Positions 6,171-15,528 of a DNA stretch of 19,110 bases are shown here, piece after piece; within the stretch, counting starts at the first letter, position 1, and each line of letters starts with the position of its first letter. Made by a program: the position numbers and the translations under genes. The stretch covers positions 1 to 19,110 of the forward strand of contig CALCJG010000452.1 of NCBI GenBank assembly GCA_937967705.1, written 5' to 3'. The notes under the pieces are model-generated. The model saw nothing but the letters and a program-made list of their open reading frames with translations, was not told the DNA's origin and did not search any database. Origin of the DNA: an uncultured Spirochaetia bacterium (GTDB lineage Bacteria; Spirochaetota; UBA4802; JAGODF01).

Positions 6171-9100
6171 TTAAAAAAGAAGCGTAAAACTGAATCCCAC
6201 CTCGTAGGATATGATTTCCCGGTAGACACCGTTGGTCTCCCTGTTGCGGAATTTTTCCAGGGCCCATCTCCCTGAAATCCCTCCCTGAACATTCTTATGC
6301 AGGTCCAGGGTCAGCTTGCTCGTAATCAGGTGCTGATCATAGGGCTCCGGTGAAACCGTAACGGAATAGTCATATCTGTTAAGCATGAGAGAATACTCGA
6401 TGCTGTATATGGGCATGGCTTTCAGTTTGTATATATGCGAAAAGAGCCTGTATATCCAGGCAACATCGGTTTCATAAAACACGGAAAACCGGTACCCTTT
6501 GTCGATTTCGCTGAAGGGGGTTCTGTTGGCTAGGTTGATCATGTAAATATCATCCCGTCTGTCCCGCTTGTTGTCATCCAGGGATATATACTCCTCATCC
6601 TCGCGGTAGCGGTAATCGATCCCGAACTTTAATCCGAGACTAGCCCTGTCACGCTTAAAGGTAAGGCTCCATTCCGGTGACTGCACATCCTCCTTGATAT
6701 TCTGGGTGATGAGCATGTTTCGGCTGAAATTGTATCCCACCCCGAAGACCGCCCCGTGATGCGGGATTCCCAGCGCGTTGGGCCGGAAAAAACCGGAATG
6801 AAAGATCTGCATCAGGTCGAAGCTCAGAGACAGATTGCTGGACAGGGTCATAACCTGCAGAGGGATGCCGTTGACAATCTGACGTTCGGCGACGTGGTTC
6901 AATCCGGCATTATAATTAACGTTGAATATGTGAAAGTCCATCACTGTGCTGAGGGTATAATTGTCGATCAGCCGAAAAGCGTTTGAGTAATTGGCAACCG
7001 GGGTTCCGTCATGATAGGCGATCTTTTCATTGAAAGTGCCGTACACATAATCCCGCCCGTTACCGTGATTGCCCCGGCCCTGTATAAAATAGAGGGGGTG
7101 ATAGCTAAGCATATTGAGACTCCCGGGAGAAAGTCCCCGGTACACCCGGGCCATCCCGTACTCCTCGTTGAAGGCTGAAATACCCTCACCCTCGTAGGGT
7201 ATCTCCGTTTCCTGCATCTGAAGGGAGCGCCCGTATCCCAAAACGAAGCTTCTTATGAACTTCAGATCCTGGTACTTATCCAGATGAATCGGCAGCTCAA
7301 ATTTATTGGATATGTAACTGCGGGCATCCTTGGCCCTTGTAAAACCCCCGGCAACGGTCTTCTCCGAAGTCTCATAATCCCGGAAGCGGTTTTCCATGTA
7401 ATACATATCAAGGGATACCCCCGGCGAGAAGATACCAATCTCCTTGAGACCGCACTTCAGTCCCGTGTTCTTGTTCCTTTCAACGAATTTGTAATCCTTG
7501 TTGTAAACGAAGGGCAGGTGGTATCCTCCCTCCACACTGGAAAGGATCTTTGTGTCCTGAAGCACTGATCGACCCTGCAGCCGGACGATCTCGTGAGAAC
7601 CGATATCCAGGCTTGGCTGCAGATAGAGCTTTTTAGTCTGATAATCCATCGATACTCTGGCATTGCCCTTTTGACGCATTTCCTCCTCCTCCGGAGAGGC
7701 ATACTGAGATATATTGATGTAACCCCCGGCCAGGGAGGTGCGCTTGATGGATTCCTCGCGGAACATTGAGTCCATCACAAGTGTCGTTACCAGATTTCCT
7801 CCCAGCACGTTTTCCAGCTTCTCCTCCAGGATGATCACAGGGGCATGGGATGTATCGTCGGTCCTCTTCCGCATGGTATAGTTGGATATGGACTCCTCCT
7901 TCACATTATTGTAATTATCATGTTTATAAACCACCTTAACGCTCGGAAAGGCATAGATGTTGGAAACGTAATTTGATTCCACAACCACGCTTTTCTTATT
8001 CGCGGCTCCCCGGCGGGAATCGCTCACCTCCTCGTTTAAACTGTCCGTCTTGGAAGTTTCGGCAATAAAATCCACCTGAGCGCTCCAGTTGGGGAGAATA
8101 TTGAAGGAGGTAAAGATTTGATGGAACTTTTCACTCACATCGTTGACCGTCTTCCCCACCGTGCTGAACTGCGATCCGTGACCCTTCGTGATATACTTGA
8201 TCCGGATATCCGACAGTATGGGGACTCCCGACCGTGTGTAAAAGAGAGCACGCTTGAAATTGATTTCTCCCTCGTACCAGTAGGCGCTGTCCTTGAGGGT
8301 ATCCGGTTCGCTCACGTAAATATCATTGACCCAGATTCTGCCCTGCGAGGCCCCCTGTGTCCCCCGTATCACGATCTCCATGTAGTTGATACGCTTCAGG
8401 TCTGGATTCCCCACAACGGCATAAGGGGATATGTTACCGCTCGAGCTGTCCTTCAGACGCAAAGTTGCCTCACGCCATACACGGGTATAATCCATCGGCA
8501 CACGGTATTCGATGTAATTGCTCTCCGATGATCCCACAAGAATGGCAACGCTATCTCCCGCGTTGAACTGTCTGTAATTCATCCAGACATTCAAGGTTTT
8601 GTAAAAACGGAGATCCATGTTCTTGACGAACTTCCTCGTCACGGAGACATTGGAAGCGCTGATGAGGCTGTATTCTAGGAGAATGGCCGATTCCCGCTCC
8701 ACCGCCAGGTCCTCGTCATTCCTGGTTCCATGCAGGGATTTATACAGCTCCCTCTGCTGAAGCAGAAAGGATTCCGCCCTATACTCCTCGTCATTGTAGG
8801 TGTCCACCACCGTCACCTTCATCTCCGTCGGGTCCTCCTTGGAGACACCTCCGATTTTGACATTCCTCCAGCGGGATGAGACGAATTTAATGCTGTCGAT
8901 GTATATCTTACCCCTGGTAGCGCTCCCGTAAGTCAGGTAGAGACGGACCGCTTCCACCTGCTTTAATATCTCCTGGGTCTCATCAGAGGTCATGCTTTTG
9001 TTATAATATACTCTCGCCATTTTCCAGGTCGTATCACCCGCATCCAGGGTAAGGGCCGCCGAGGGATTTGTCAGGGGTCCGGGGAGCTGCACCACGCTCT

Positions 9101-11864
9101 CCGTGGTATCCAGGTATCCGTTCCCGTTCAGGTCTTCGGTATTCAGTATACCATCACCGACAGTATAGCTGTTGAGCTTGGGGCCGGTTCCCACTACGGT
9201 GAAATCACCCCCCGAGGGATTGAACTGATAGCCCTTGTCCTCAAAGATTCCCGCCGATGGGTCATAGTCGAGGAAGCCGTTGTGGTTCTGGTCCTCCGTG
9301 TCCAGAAGTCCATCACCGTCGGAGTCCTCATTGATCTTCCCAATGTCCACATAGAGATTGACCGTTCCGGATCCGCCCTCACCCCGGTACCAGATTTCCA
9401 TATACTGAAGTCCGGAAAAATCCACAGCCTGATTGGAAAGCTTCCTTGTAACGGTAGTGACACAGGTTTTGCCGCCGGTGAAATCAAAATCCAAAACCAG
9501 GCTCCTCTGGGAATCCGCCGACTGAACCCCCTCGCTGATATGACCTGTGGCCACATTGTACGGACCCGGTTTGGTGGAATAGGGAATCGCATAAGCCCCG
9601 TAACCTGTTCCGTTGAGGCTCCCAGCGCTGGAAGGATCACGGTAATAATAGTAGTAGAGCTTTCCCCGGACGCTCTGTGCCAGGGACTGAGGCATGGAGG
9701 ATAGTATCCAGTCCTTGTCCGACAGGGATATATTGACGATCTCATCGGTCGATTCCATATCATCGATGAGACCCTTGCCGAAGGTATTGATGTTTTTGTA
9801 GCTCCGGGCATATTCCGCGTATCCCTTCACTTCGAAGGGAACGGAGCGGACACTGATCCCGGGCAGGCTGTTGAGCATCTTCTTTAGCCTCGAGGGACTA
9901 AGGCGCACCTTGGCGTCCCCTTCGAAAACCATGATCTGCTCGGGCTCACTGCCCACCTTGGGAATGGCCAGGGCGCTGGATTCCCGGGAGAAGAGAAACG
10001 TCCCCCCCACATCCAGATACCGGTTGACCCGGTAATCCGTTCTGATCCCCCCGATGAAAGCCTGGGACTGATTCCCATAGGGCATGTACTCGTATTTCAC
10101 CTCAATATCCGTTTCAGCACCGATGACGGGATTATTGGAGTTGAGAAACTGCAGAAATCCTGATGTATAATCAACGCTGTAGAGTGAAGGGGAGAGTACC
10201 CTGCCGTTCACCTTAACCCGAACGCTGTCAGGGATGATGTTGAAGTGCTTGAGCTGAAAACTCCTCGCCTCACGAAAGTAGTTGACCCTCATCCTGAACA
10301 GGGAATTGAGGTAGGCGCTGGAGGTCTGATTTTCGCTGTATATCAGTTTTGAGAGAGATGACCCCAACTGCTGGCGGAAGGGCTCCCTCAGATTGAACTG
10401 TATGAGCCCGTTGCTGTAATCAATGGAGAACTTGCCAAATGTGGTTATCTCACTCTTTGTAAGGACGGTATCTTCCCGATAAAAATCCACCCTGAAATTG
10501 TCCTCCAGAATCTGTTTTTCCCCTATCCGGTAGAAGGATCGCACCTCATAAACATCGATGTTCAGCTTCCCGTCCTTATTCCTGTCTTTGGCCGCGGTGT
10601 AGACATAATTTCTCTCCAGGTCCTCATCTATGGAATAGCCGTATTTCAGATACGCAAATATCTTCCCCGGGAAGACGTCCGTTCTGGAAGAGGGGTCGTA
10701 ACTGGCCGTGCTCCCGTTCATGGTATAGACAGCAAAGATCCGGGCATTGGCGGGCACGTGTTTCAGAAACCGGATCAGACCGGTTGTGTAATTGATCAGA
10801 TAATCCGATCCCGCCACCATCCTTGTGTAATAACCGTCATCGATGCTGATCTGTATGGCGCTGTAATTGTTATAGGGATTCTGGTCGTCCATGTAGAGTT
10901 CAAAGGATGAGGGATCCAGATTGACGGCATAGGGGATATAGCTCTCAGCACTGGCCGGAGCGGAGGTGAAGGTGATCATGTTCGCGTAATCGGCTGGCAG
11001 GGACGGGGCCCGGTTATCGAATCTCTTGAAGGGCTCCACCTGAAAATAGGTGTTGCGTATATACTGATATTCCGAGAGCTTTATATAGTTGGGTGATGAG
11101 TTGCCCTTGAAGGTTTCCACCTCAGTCTCTCCGCGCGTGACGCTTCCGAAGGCTTTGACCTTCAGCTTATCCTTCCTCAGGGTGAAATCGATTCCCAGCC
11201 CTTTGGCGGAATTGTCATCATAGACGGCGTACTTGGAACCCTCCAGCTTGATGTCTATTTCCCCGGCGTTGATTTCGCGGATGACCTCGTCATCCCTCAC
11301 CGCCCGGTACTGCATCACGTAGTGATTGTCTTTTTTCCGGCTGTCATGATCGATGTAGATCTTCATTCGCTTGCCCACATTGCCCTCCATGTGCAGCAAG
11401 AGCTCCCTCTCCGGATAGAAGCCGCTCTGTATCACCCGGGAGACGGGTTTGTCCTCATCGAACTGTTTATAGCTGTTCTTTCGGAATTTCGATTTCCCAT
11501 AAAGCATGTTGAGCTTCATGGAACCGTAGGAATTGATATTTACCTCCTCCTCTTCCTCAATATGAAGGACCTCCTGGCCGTCTTCGGTAACGATCCTTCT
11601 TCGAGGTGCCAGAACATATTTCGTCCAGTCCCCCTTGGAATAAGTCAGAGGTGCTGATTCCTTCACGGATAACTCATTCAGATCAGACCTCAGGGGTACA
11701 TTGATGACGACCTCTTCCTTCCGTGAGTGGGAGTCCATGAAATCCATGAGGGTTTCCCGATAGCCCCTTTCATCCTCGTAACCGCCGACAACAGCGGCTG
11801 CGGCAAGCCCCACCGCCCCCAGAGCAAGGCCGATCTTAACGTATGCAAGCAAAACTTTGAACAT
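6171..11864 (-). CDS. SprA-like giant outer-membrane translocon protein
   Basis: This 1897-aa exported protein has a hydrophobic N-terminal signal (about residues 3-26, ending LAAAAVVGG) and a C-terminal residue F after beta-rich sequence, as in outer-membrane barrels. Several stretches, in order, match the pattern I know from SprA, the T9SS translocon of Bacteroidota: FYPERELLLHMEGNVGKRMK (about 145-164), GEIDIKLEGSKYAV (about 201-214), KLSEYQYIRNTYF, the strand pair VKVNGRVLSPSLYSVDY before FIGGIRTDYRVN, GKGLIDDMES (about 696-705, SprA has YIDDFEGS), and GKIYIDSIKFVSSRW (about 983-997). Between them lie two Asp-rich calcium-loop-like motifs (DSDGDGLLDTED, DLNGNGYLDT; about 845-920). Bacteroidota SprA is longer (about 2400 aa). 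The SD is weak (GGAAA). Other T9SS genes are not in the window. The remaining doubt is whether it is a true SprA or a distant relative. Confidence 0.7.
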   Translation of the reverse strand: MFKVLLAYVKIGLALGAVGLAAAAVVGGYEDERGYRETLMDFMDSHSRKEEVVINVPLRSDLNELSVKESAPLTYSKGDWTKYVLAPRRRIVTEDGQEVLHIEEEEEVNINSYGSMKLNMLYGKSKFRKNSYKQFDEDKPVSRVIQSGFYPERELLLHMEGNVGKRMKIYIDHDSRKKDNHYVMQYRAVRDDEVIREINAGEIDIKLEGSKYAVYDDNSAKGLGIDFTLRKDKLKVKAFGSVTRGETEVETFKGNSSPNYIKLSEYQYIRNTYFQVEPFKRFDNRAPSLPADYANMITFTSAPASAESYIPYAVNLDPSSFELYMDDQNPYNNYSAIQISIDDGYYTRMVAGSDYLINYTTGLIRFLKHVPANARIFAVYTMNGSTASYDPSSRTDVFPGKIFAYLKYGYSIDEDLERNYVYTAAKDRNKDGKLNIDVYEVRSFYRIGEKQILEDNFRVDFYREDTVLTKSEITTFGKFSIDYSNGLIQFNLREPFRQQLGSSLSKLIYSENQTSSAYLNSLFRMRVNYFREARSFQLKHFNIIPDSVRVKVNGRVLSPSLYSVDYTSGFLQFLNSNNPVIGAETDIEVKYEYMPYGNQSQAFIGGIRTDYRVNRYLDVGGTFLFSRESSALAIPKVGSEPEQIMVFEGDAKVRLSPSRLKKMLNSLPGISVRSVPFEVKGYAEYARSYKNINTFGKGLIDDMESTDEIVNISLSDKDWILSSMPQSLAQSVRGKLYYYYYRDPSSAGSLNGTGYGAYAIPYSTKPGPYNVATGHISEGVQSADSQRSLVLDFDFTGGKTCVTTVTRKLSNQAVDFSGLQYMEIWYRGEGGSGTVNLYVDIGKINEDSDGDGLLDTEDQNHNGFLDYDPSAGIFEDKGYQFNPSGGDFTVVGTGPKLNSYTVGDGILNTEDLNGNGYLDTTESVVQLPGPLTNPSAALTLDAGDTTWKMARVYYNKSMTSDETQEILKQVEAVRLYLTYGSATRGKIYIDSIKFVSSRWRNVKIGGVSKEDPTEMKVTVVDTYNDEEYRAESFLLQQRELYKSLHGTRNDEDLAVERESAILLEYSLISASNVSVTRKFVKNMDLRFYKTLNVWMNYRQFNAGDSVAILVGSSESNYIEYRVPMDYTRVWREATLRLKDSSSGNISPYAVVGNPDLKRINYMEIVIRGTQGASQGRIWVNDIYVSEPDTLKDSAYWYEGEINFKRALFYTRSGVPILSDIRIKYITKGHGSQFSTVGKTVNDVSEKFHQIFTSFNILPNWSAQVDFIAETSKTDSLNEEVSDSRRGAANKKSVVVESNYVSNIYAFPSVKVVYKHDNYNNVKEESISNYTMRKRTDDTSHAPVIILEEKLENVLGGNLVTTLVMDSMFREESIKRTSLAGGYINISQYASPEEEEMRQKGNARVSMDYQTKKLYLQPSLDIGSHEIVRLQGRSVLQDTKILSSVEGGYHLPFVYNKDYKFVERNKNTGLKCGLKEIGIFSPGVSLDMYYMENRFRDYETSEKTVAGGFTRAKDARSYISNKFELPIHLDKYQDLKFIRSFVLGYGRSLQMQETEIPYEGEGISAFNEEYGMARVYRGLSPGSLNMLSYHPLYFIQGRGNHGNGRDYVYGTFNEKIAYHDGTPVANYSNAFRLIDNYTLSTVMDFHIFNVNYNAGLNHVAERQIVNGIPLQVMTLSSNLSLSFDLMQIFHSGFFRPNALGIPHHGAVFGVGYNFSRNMLITQNIKEDVQSPEWSLTFKRDRASLGLKFGIDYRYREDEEYISLDDNKRDRRDDIYMINLANRTPFSEIDKGYRFSVFYETDVAWIYRLFSHIYKLKAMPIYSIEYSLMLNRYDYSVTVSPEPYDQHLITSKLTLDLHKNVQGGISGRWALEKFRNRETNGVYREIISYEVGFSFTLLF

Positions 11865-11975
11865 CGGTTTCCATACAATTCATAAATAGAACCACTCGCG
11901 TTCTGTAGACCCGAAAAGAGGAAAACGGCATTGGTCTTAATAATAAACCCATCAGTAATGAACATAAGGAGTCCT

Positions 11976-12005
11976 ATTGTCCCCCGGTTTTTCCTAAAAA
12001 GTCAA
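11976..12005 (-). promoter_or_regulatory. Candidate promoter for the SprA-like gene
   Basis: Read on the minus strand, TTGACT (12005-12000), an 18-base spacer and GACAAT (11981-11976) resemble a sigma-70 promoter. Transcription would begin near 11969 and give a leader of about 105 bases. The -10 box matches only 4 of 6 consensus bases. No other pair of hexamers in the intergenic region looked better for this direction. Confidence 0.35.
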
Positions 12006-12074
12006 GGGTTTTCAGGACTGCTGCATATCACCCCCATTATTTTCCGCCGCTACCCCGGGAGAGTAAAACAGTTA

Positions 12075-12108
12075 TTGACAAAAACAGATCATAACACATC
12101 TGTATAAA
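12075..12108 (+). promoter_or_regulatory. Promoter/operator-like region upstream of hom
   Basis: A perfect -35-like TTGACA (12075-12080) and a -10-like TATAAA (12103-12108) are separated by 22 bases, too long for a normal sigma-70 promoter. Between them lies an inverted repeat, ACAGAT (12084-12089) and ATCTGT (12098-12103), spacer 8, that could bind a dimeric regulator. An over-long spacer with a dyad inside is the arrangement used by MerR-type activators, although their spacers are usually 19-20 bases. The promoter position is therefore uncertain. Confidence 0.35.
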
Positions 12109-12129
12109 CAGTCCCTGCAGCAGGTATGG

Positions 12130-12181
12130 TCATCCCTCCCATTTCCGAGTAAAGGGATGAAGCCCGCTTTTACTTGAGGGC
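12130..12181 (+). promoter_or_regulatory. Hairpins in the hom leader
   Basis: TCATCCCT (12130-12137) pairs perfectly with AGGGATGA (12153-12160), and GCCC (12162-12165) with GGGC (12178-12181). A nine-codon frame ATG to TAA (12126-12152, MVIPPISE) ends exactly where the 3' arm of the first stem begins. It holds two Ile codons but no Thr codon and has no proper SD, so a classical leader-peptide attenuator is doubtful. The rest of the 351-base gap between the divergent genes shows no gene. Confidence 0.35.
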
Positions 12182-12215
12182 CTACTATCTTGAAATACGT
12201 TTATCGGGGTATTCT

Positions 12216-13514
12216 ATGAAAAAAACCATACAAGCCGGCCTCGTTGGTATGGGCACTGTCGGCAGCGGTGTTCTCCATCTCCTGCAGGAAAATCGGGAGA
12301 TCATACGCCAGCGCACAGGAGTCGACATCAACCTCAAGACCATATGCGACCTCAGAGCGGAGGATATCCGCAAGGGGCTCGCCGGAATTACCGTCACCCG
12401 CGAATGGAAAGAGATAACCGATGACCCTGATATCGATATCGTCATTGAACTGATCGGGGGTATCGAACCCGCTCGCAGCATCATTCTGGAAGCCCTCAGC
12501 CGGGGTAAAAGCGTGGTTACGGCCAATAAAAAACTGCTGGCAGAAGAGGGTGAGGATATCTTTGACGCCGTGAACCGGCTTAAGGTAAAATTAGGATTTG
12601 AAGCCGCTGTGGGGGGCGGAATACCCTGCATCCTTGCACTGAAGAGCGGACTGGCCGCCACCCGGGTTCACACCATAGTGGGCATACTCAACGGGACCAC
12701 CAATTACATACTCACCAGGATGGAGGAAGAAGGCCTCGTGTTTGATGAAGCACTCAGGGACGCCCAGGAGAAAGGATTCGCCGAAGCCGACCCGACTTTT
12801 GATATCAAGGGGCTTGACGCGGGGCATAAAATCGCCCTCCTCTCCCTGCTCGCCTACGGGCGAAAAGTCGATTATCGGTCCATCGCCAAGGAAGGGATCA
12901 CGGAAATCAGTGAACTGGACATCATGTACGCCCGGGAAATGGGATACGTCATCAAGCTCCTGGGGATAAGCAAACTGGTGGGAGACGAGGTAGACATTCG
13001 TGTGCATCCCACCATGCTTCACAGGAATCACCCCCTGGCCTCGATCCGCAACGAGTTCAACGCTGTGATGTACATCAGCGACATGACCGGCCCTGTGATC
13101 CTCCACGGCAAGGGCGCGGGAAGCCATCCGACAGCTTCCGCCGTGGTCAGCGATGTAATTCAGATCGCCCAGGGGACTGATTCCGACGAGACACTGAAGA
13201 TAGGTCCTGGAAGCACTCATTACCTTCTGCCCGAGAAGCGCCTTTCCCGCTATTACATACGGGTACATACCGAAGACAAGCCAGGCATACTCTCTCGGAT
13301 ATCCGGCGTACTGGGTAAATACGATATTTCCATCGCCTCCGTCATTCAAAAGGAGAGTGGCAGCCGCCACGTGCCTCTGCTCATCATGACTCACAGTGCC
13401 TATGAGGAGGGTGTTTTACAGGCAGTCAAGGAAATCAACAACTTCGACTTCGTTGAAGGGAATGTCACACTTATCAGAGTCGAGGATGCCGACAGTTTGG
13501 GAGAAGTAAAATGA
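12216..13514 (+). CDS. hom: Homoserine dehydrogenase with ACT domain
   Basis: This enzyme reduces aspartate-semialdehyde to homoserine with NAD(P)H in the threonine/methionine branch. The 432-aa product has the Rossmann motif [11 protein letters not shown] (residues 8-18), TANKKLLA (about 103-110), the signature [10 protein letters not shown], the catalytic-domain stretch [19 protein letters not shown], and a C-terminal ACT domain (about 352-425: [19 protein letters not shown]) that in this family usually senses threonine. The length suits a monofunctional enzyme; there is no aspartokinase fusion. The start at 12216 ([11 protein letters not shown]) is chosen because 14 extra upstream codons are not conserved in type and would enter the leader hairpins. 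The stop overlaps the thrC start (ATGA), indicating translational coupling. Confidence 0.95.
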   Translation: MKKTIQAGLVGMGTVGSGVLHLLQENREIIRQRTGVDINLKTICDLRAEDIRKGLAGITVTREWKEITDDPDIDIVIELIGGIEPARSIILEALSRGKSVVTANKKLLAEEGEDIFDAVNRLKVKLGFEAAVGGGIPCILALKSGLAATRVHTIVGILNGTTNYILTRMEEEGLVFDEALRDAQEKGFAEADPTFDIKGLDAGHKIALLSLLAYGRKVDYRSIAKEGITEISELDIMYAREMGYVIKLLGISKLVGDEVDIRVHPTMLHRNHPLASIRNEFNAVMYISDMTGPVILHGKGAGSHPTASAVVSDVIQIAQGTDSDETLKIGPGSTHYLLPEKRLSRYYIRVHTEDKPGILSRISGVLGKYDISIASVIQKESGSRHVPLLIMTHSAYEEGVLQAVKEINNFDFVEGNVTLIRVEDADSLGEVK

Positions 13515-14869
13515 AACAGGAACCGTACAAGGCGCTTTTCCGCTGCATCGGCGGCTGCGGGGAGGAATACCCCCTCGATGAAATCGTTTACAAATGCCGC
13601 AGATGCGGTGAACTGCTCGAGGTACATCACGATGTCGAAAGGCTGAGGGACAGAACAGCTGATCAGTGGAAAACCCTTTTTGACAGCCGGGTGGGCCGCA
13701 ATGAATGGCCCTACGGCAGCGGGGTCTGGGGAAAAAAGGAATGGGTCTGCCCGGAGATCGACAACGAAAACATCGTATCGATGTTTGAGGGCAACACAAA
13801 CATGTTCTGGGCCAGAAGATTTGGCGAGATGCTGGGGATGAAGAATCTCTGGGTCAAGATGTGCGGCAACAGCCACACCGGTTCCTTCAAGGACCTGGGC
13901 ATGACCGTCCTCGTCTCCATGGTAAGCGAGATGATCCAGCGTGGCAAAAACATTAAGGCCGTGGCCTGCGCCTCCACCGGCGACACCTCCGCGGCCCTGG
14001 CGGCCTATTGCGCCTACGCCGGCATCCCGTCCATAGTCTTTCTCCCCAGCAACAAGATCTCCACCGCACAGCTCGTGCAGCCCATGTCCAACGGTTCTAT
14101 TGTGCTCTCTCTGGATACCGATTTTGACGGATGCATGCGAATCGTGCAGGAGATCACCCGGGACAACACCATATACCTGGCCAACTCGATGAACTCACTC
14201 CGGGTGGAGGGCCAGAAATCCATCTCCATAGAGATCGTCCAGCAGTTCGACTGGGAAGTGCCCGATGTCATCATCATCCCCGGGGGCAACCTTGGGAACG
14301 TCTCCGCTCTCGGCAACGGTTTCCGCATGATGCTCGACCTCGGACTGATAAAGAAAAGGCCCCGTATCGTATTGGCCCAGTCACAGAATGCCAATCCTCT
14401 CTATATCTCGTACCTCAAGGGATTTAAGGAATTCGAACCTATCGTACCCCAGAAGACCCTGGCCTCTGCCATTCAGATCGGTGATCCGGTCTCCGTCCGA
14501 AAGGCCATAAAGAGCCTGAAGGATTTCGACGGCATCGTGGAACAGGCCAGCGAGGAGGAACTGGCCAACGCGGCGGCCCTGGCCGACCGGACGGGGCTCT
14601 ACAGCTGTCCCCACACCGGTGTGGCCCTGGCGGCTCTCATAAAGCTCGTGGAAAGGGGGGTGATATCCCGCAGCGACCGGACCGTCATCATCTCAACCGC
14701 CCACGGACTGAAGTTTTCCGAATTCAAGGTCGGATATCACGAGGGCACAATTGAAGGGATCAACATTAAATATCCCAACAAGCCCATCATCCTCCCCCCG
14801 GATATAAGCAGGGTACAGGATGCCCTTAGCCGGGAGCTCAGCCGGAGAACCATGCAGGTGACCCTGTGA
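13511..14869 (+). CDS. thrC: Threonine synthase
   Basis: This PLP enzyme converts O-phosphohomoserine to threonine and phosphate. The 452-aa product has the PLP lysine in [11 protein letters not shown] (Lys127), the phosphate-binding loop [16 protein letters not shown] near residue 258, and the fold-type II core ([20 protein letters not shown]). The N-terminus carries a four-cysteine zinc-ribbon-like element, C12-x3-C16-x12-C29-x2-C32, as seen in a subgroup of threonine synthases. It overlaps hom by 4 bases (ATGA) and overlaps the next gene by one base (TGATG), so the three are one operon. The homoserine kinase needed between hom and thrC in the pathway is not encoded here. Confidence 0.95.
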   Translation: MKQEPYKALFRCIGGCGEEYPLDEIVYKCRRCGELLEVHHDVERLRDRTADQWKTLFDSRVGRNEWPYGSGVWGKKEWVCPEIDNENIVSMFEGNTNMFWARRFGEMLGMKNLWVKMCGNSHTGSFKDLGMTVLVSMVSEMIQRGKNIKAVACASTGDTSAALAAYCAYAGIPSIVFLPSNKISTAQLVQPMSNGSIVLSLDTDFDGCMRIVQEITRDNTIYLANSMNSLRVEGQKSISIEIVQQFDWEVPDVIIIPGGNLGNVSALGNGFRMMLDLGLIKKRPRIVLAQSQNANPLYISYLKGFKEFEPIVPQKTLASAIQIGDPVSVRKAIKSLKDFDGIVEQASEEELANAAALADRTGLYSCPHTGVALAALIKLVERGVISRSDRTVIISTAHGLKFSEFKVGYHEGTIEGINIKYPNKPIILPPDISRVQDALSRELSRRTMQVTL

Positions 14870-15528
14870 TGGAAATAACCTCCCGGATATATGCTGTGGG
14901 CGGCTCCTCGGAATCCCACCCTTCCGATGCCGCAGTCTATCTGATTATCGGAGAGGGCGAGGCTGCCCTGGTGGATGCCGGAACGGGTATGGGCACACAG
15001 CGAATCCTGGACAATGTGAAGCAGGCAGGGGTTTCTCCCGATCAGATCCGATACCTCTTTCTCACCCACTGTCATTACGATCATACCGGAGGTGCCGAAG
15101 AGATCCGCAAGCTGACAGGATGCAGGATCATCGCCCATGACCTTGATGCGGATTATCTGGAAATGGGCGATTCCAGCGTAACCGCAGCGCGCTGGTACGG
15201 AGCCGTCATGGAACCGACACGAGTGGACATTCGTATCGACAAAAGCCATGATGTCCTGACAGTGGGGGGGGTAGAGGTCAACTTTTATCATACCCCCGGC
15301 CACTCGCCCGGCTCATCGGTTCTTACCGTCATCTCCGATGGTTTACTGGTCCTTTTCGGGCAGGATGTACACGGCCCTCTCAACGATGTGCTCCGCTCAA
15401 CCCGGGGGGATTACGTCAAATCCCTGGAATTCCTGATTTCCCTCGAGGCCGACATCCTCTGCGAGGGACATTTCGGTGTGTATCGGGGAAAGGAAAAAAT
15501 CCGCAAGTTCATCGAATCCTTCCTCTAG
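14869..15528 (+). CDS. Metallo-beta-lactamase-fold hydrolase
   Basis: This is a 219-aa MBL-superfamily protein with a complete two-metal site: THCHYDH (His67, His69, Asp71, His72), His145 in TPGHSPGS, Asp166 in FGQDVHG and His201 in CEGHFG. Size and motif spacing fit the stand-alone glyoxalase-II-like hydrolases; the substrate cannot be told from sequence. There is no signal peptide, so it should be cytoplasmic. The ATG at 14869 overlaps the thrC stop (TGATG); a GTG one codon earlier (14866) is an alternative start. It sits in the place often held by thrB in hom-thrC-thrB operons, but an MBL fold is not a kinase, so it does not obviously fill that step. Confidence 0.9.
   Translation: MEITSRIYAVGGSSESHPSDAAVYLIIGEGEAALVDAGTGMGTQRILDNVKQAGVSPDQIRYLFLTHCHYDHTGGAEEIRKLTGCRIIAHDLDADYLEMGDSSVTAARWYGAVMEPTRVDIRIDKSHDVLTVGGVEVNFYHTPGHSPGSSVLTVISDGLLVLFGQDVHGPLNDVLRSTRGDYVKSLEFLISLEADILCEGHFGVYRGKEKIRKFIESFL

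Noticed and set aside
9109..9330. The Asp-rich loops as a dockerin module.
   Set aside because: Dockerins have two loops in a compact ~60-aa unit with conserved helices, usually at a protein end. Here the loops are mid-protein within SprA-like sequence.
11690..11965. A 91-aa minus-strand frame overlapping the start of the SprA-like gene, with AGGA before its ATG.
   Set aside because: Two thirds of it is the SprA-like gene read out of frame, with no recognisable domain. The SprA-like frame has a clear signal peptide.
12126..12152. A nine-codon leader frame (MVIPPISE) before hom as a threonine attenuator peptide.
   Set aside because: It contains no threonine codon, has no usable SD, and no terminator hairpin with a T-run follows. 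It is kept only as a remark in the leader entry.
12591..13394. A 267-aa minus-strand frame inside hom.
   Set aside because: It is antisense to a clearly conserved enzyme, with low-complexity composition and no motifs. The same applies to long antisense frames in fliD (4435-5172) and in the chemoreceptor gene (15956-16702).
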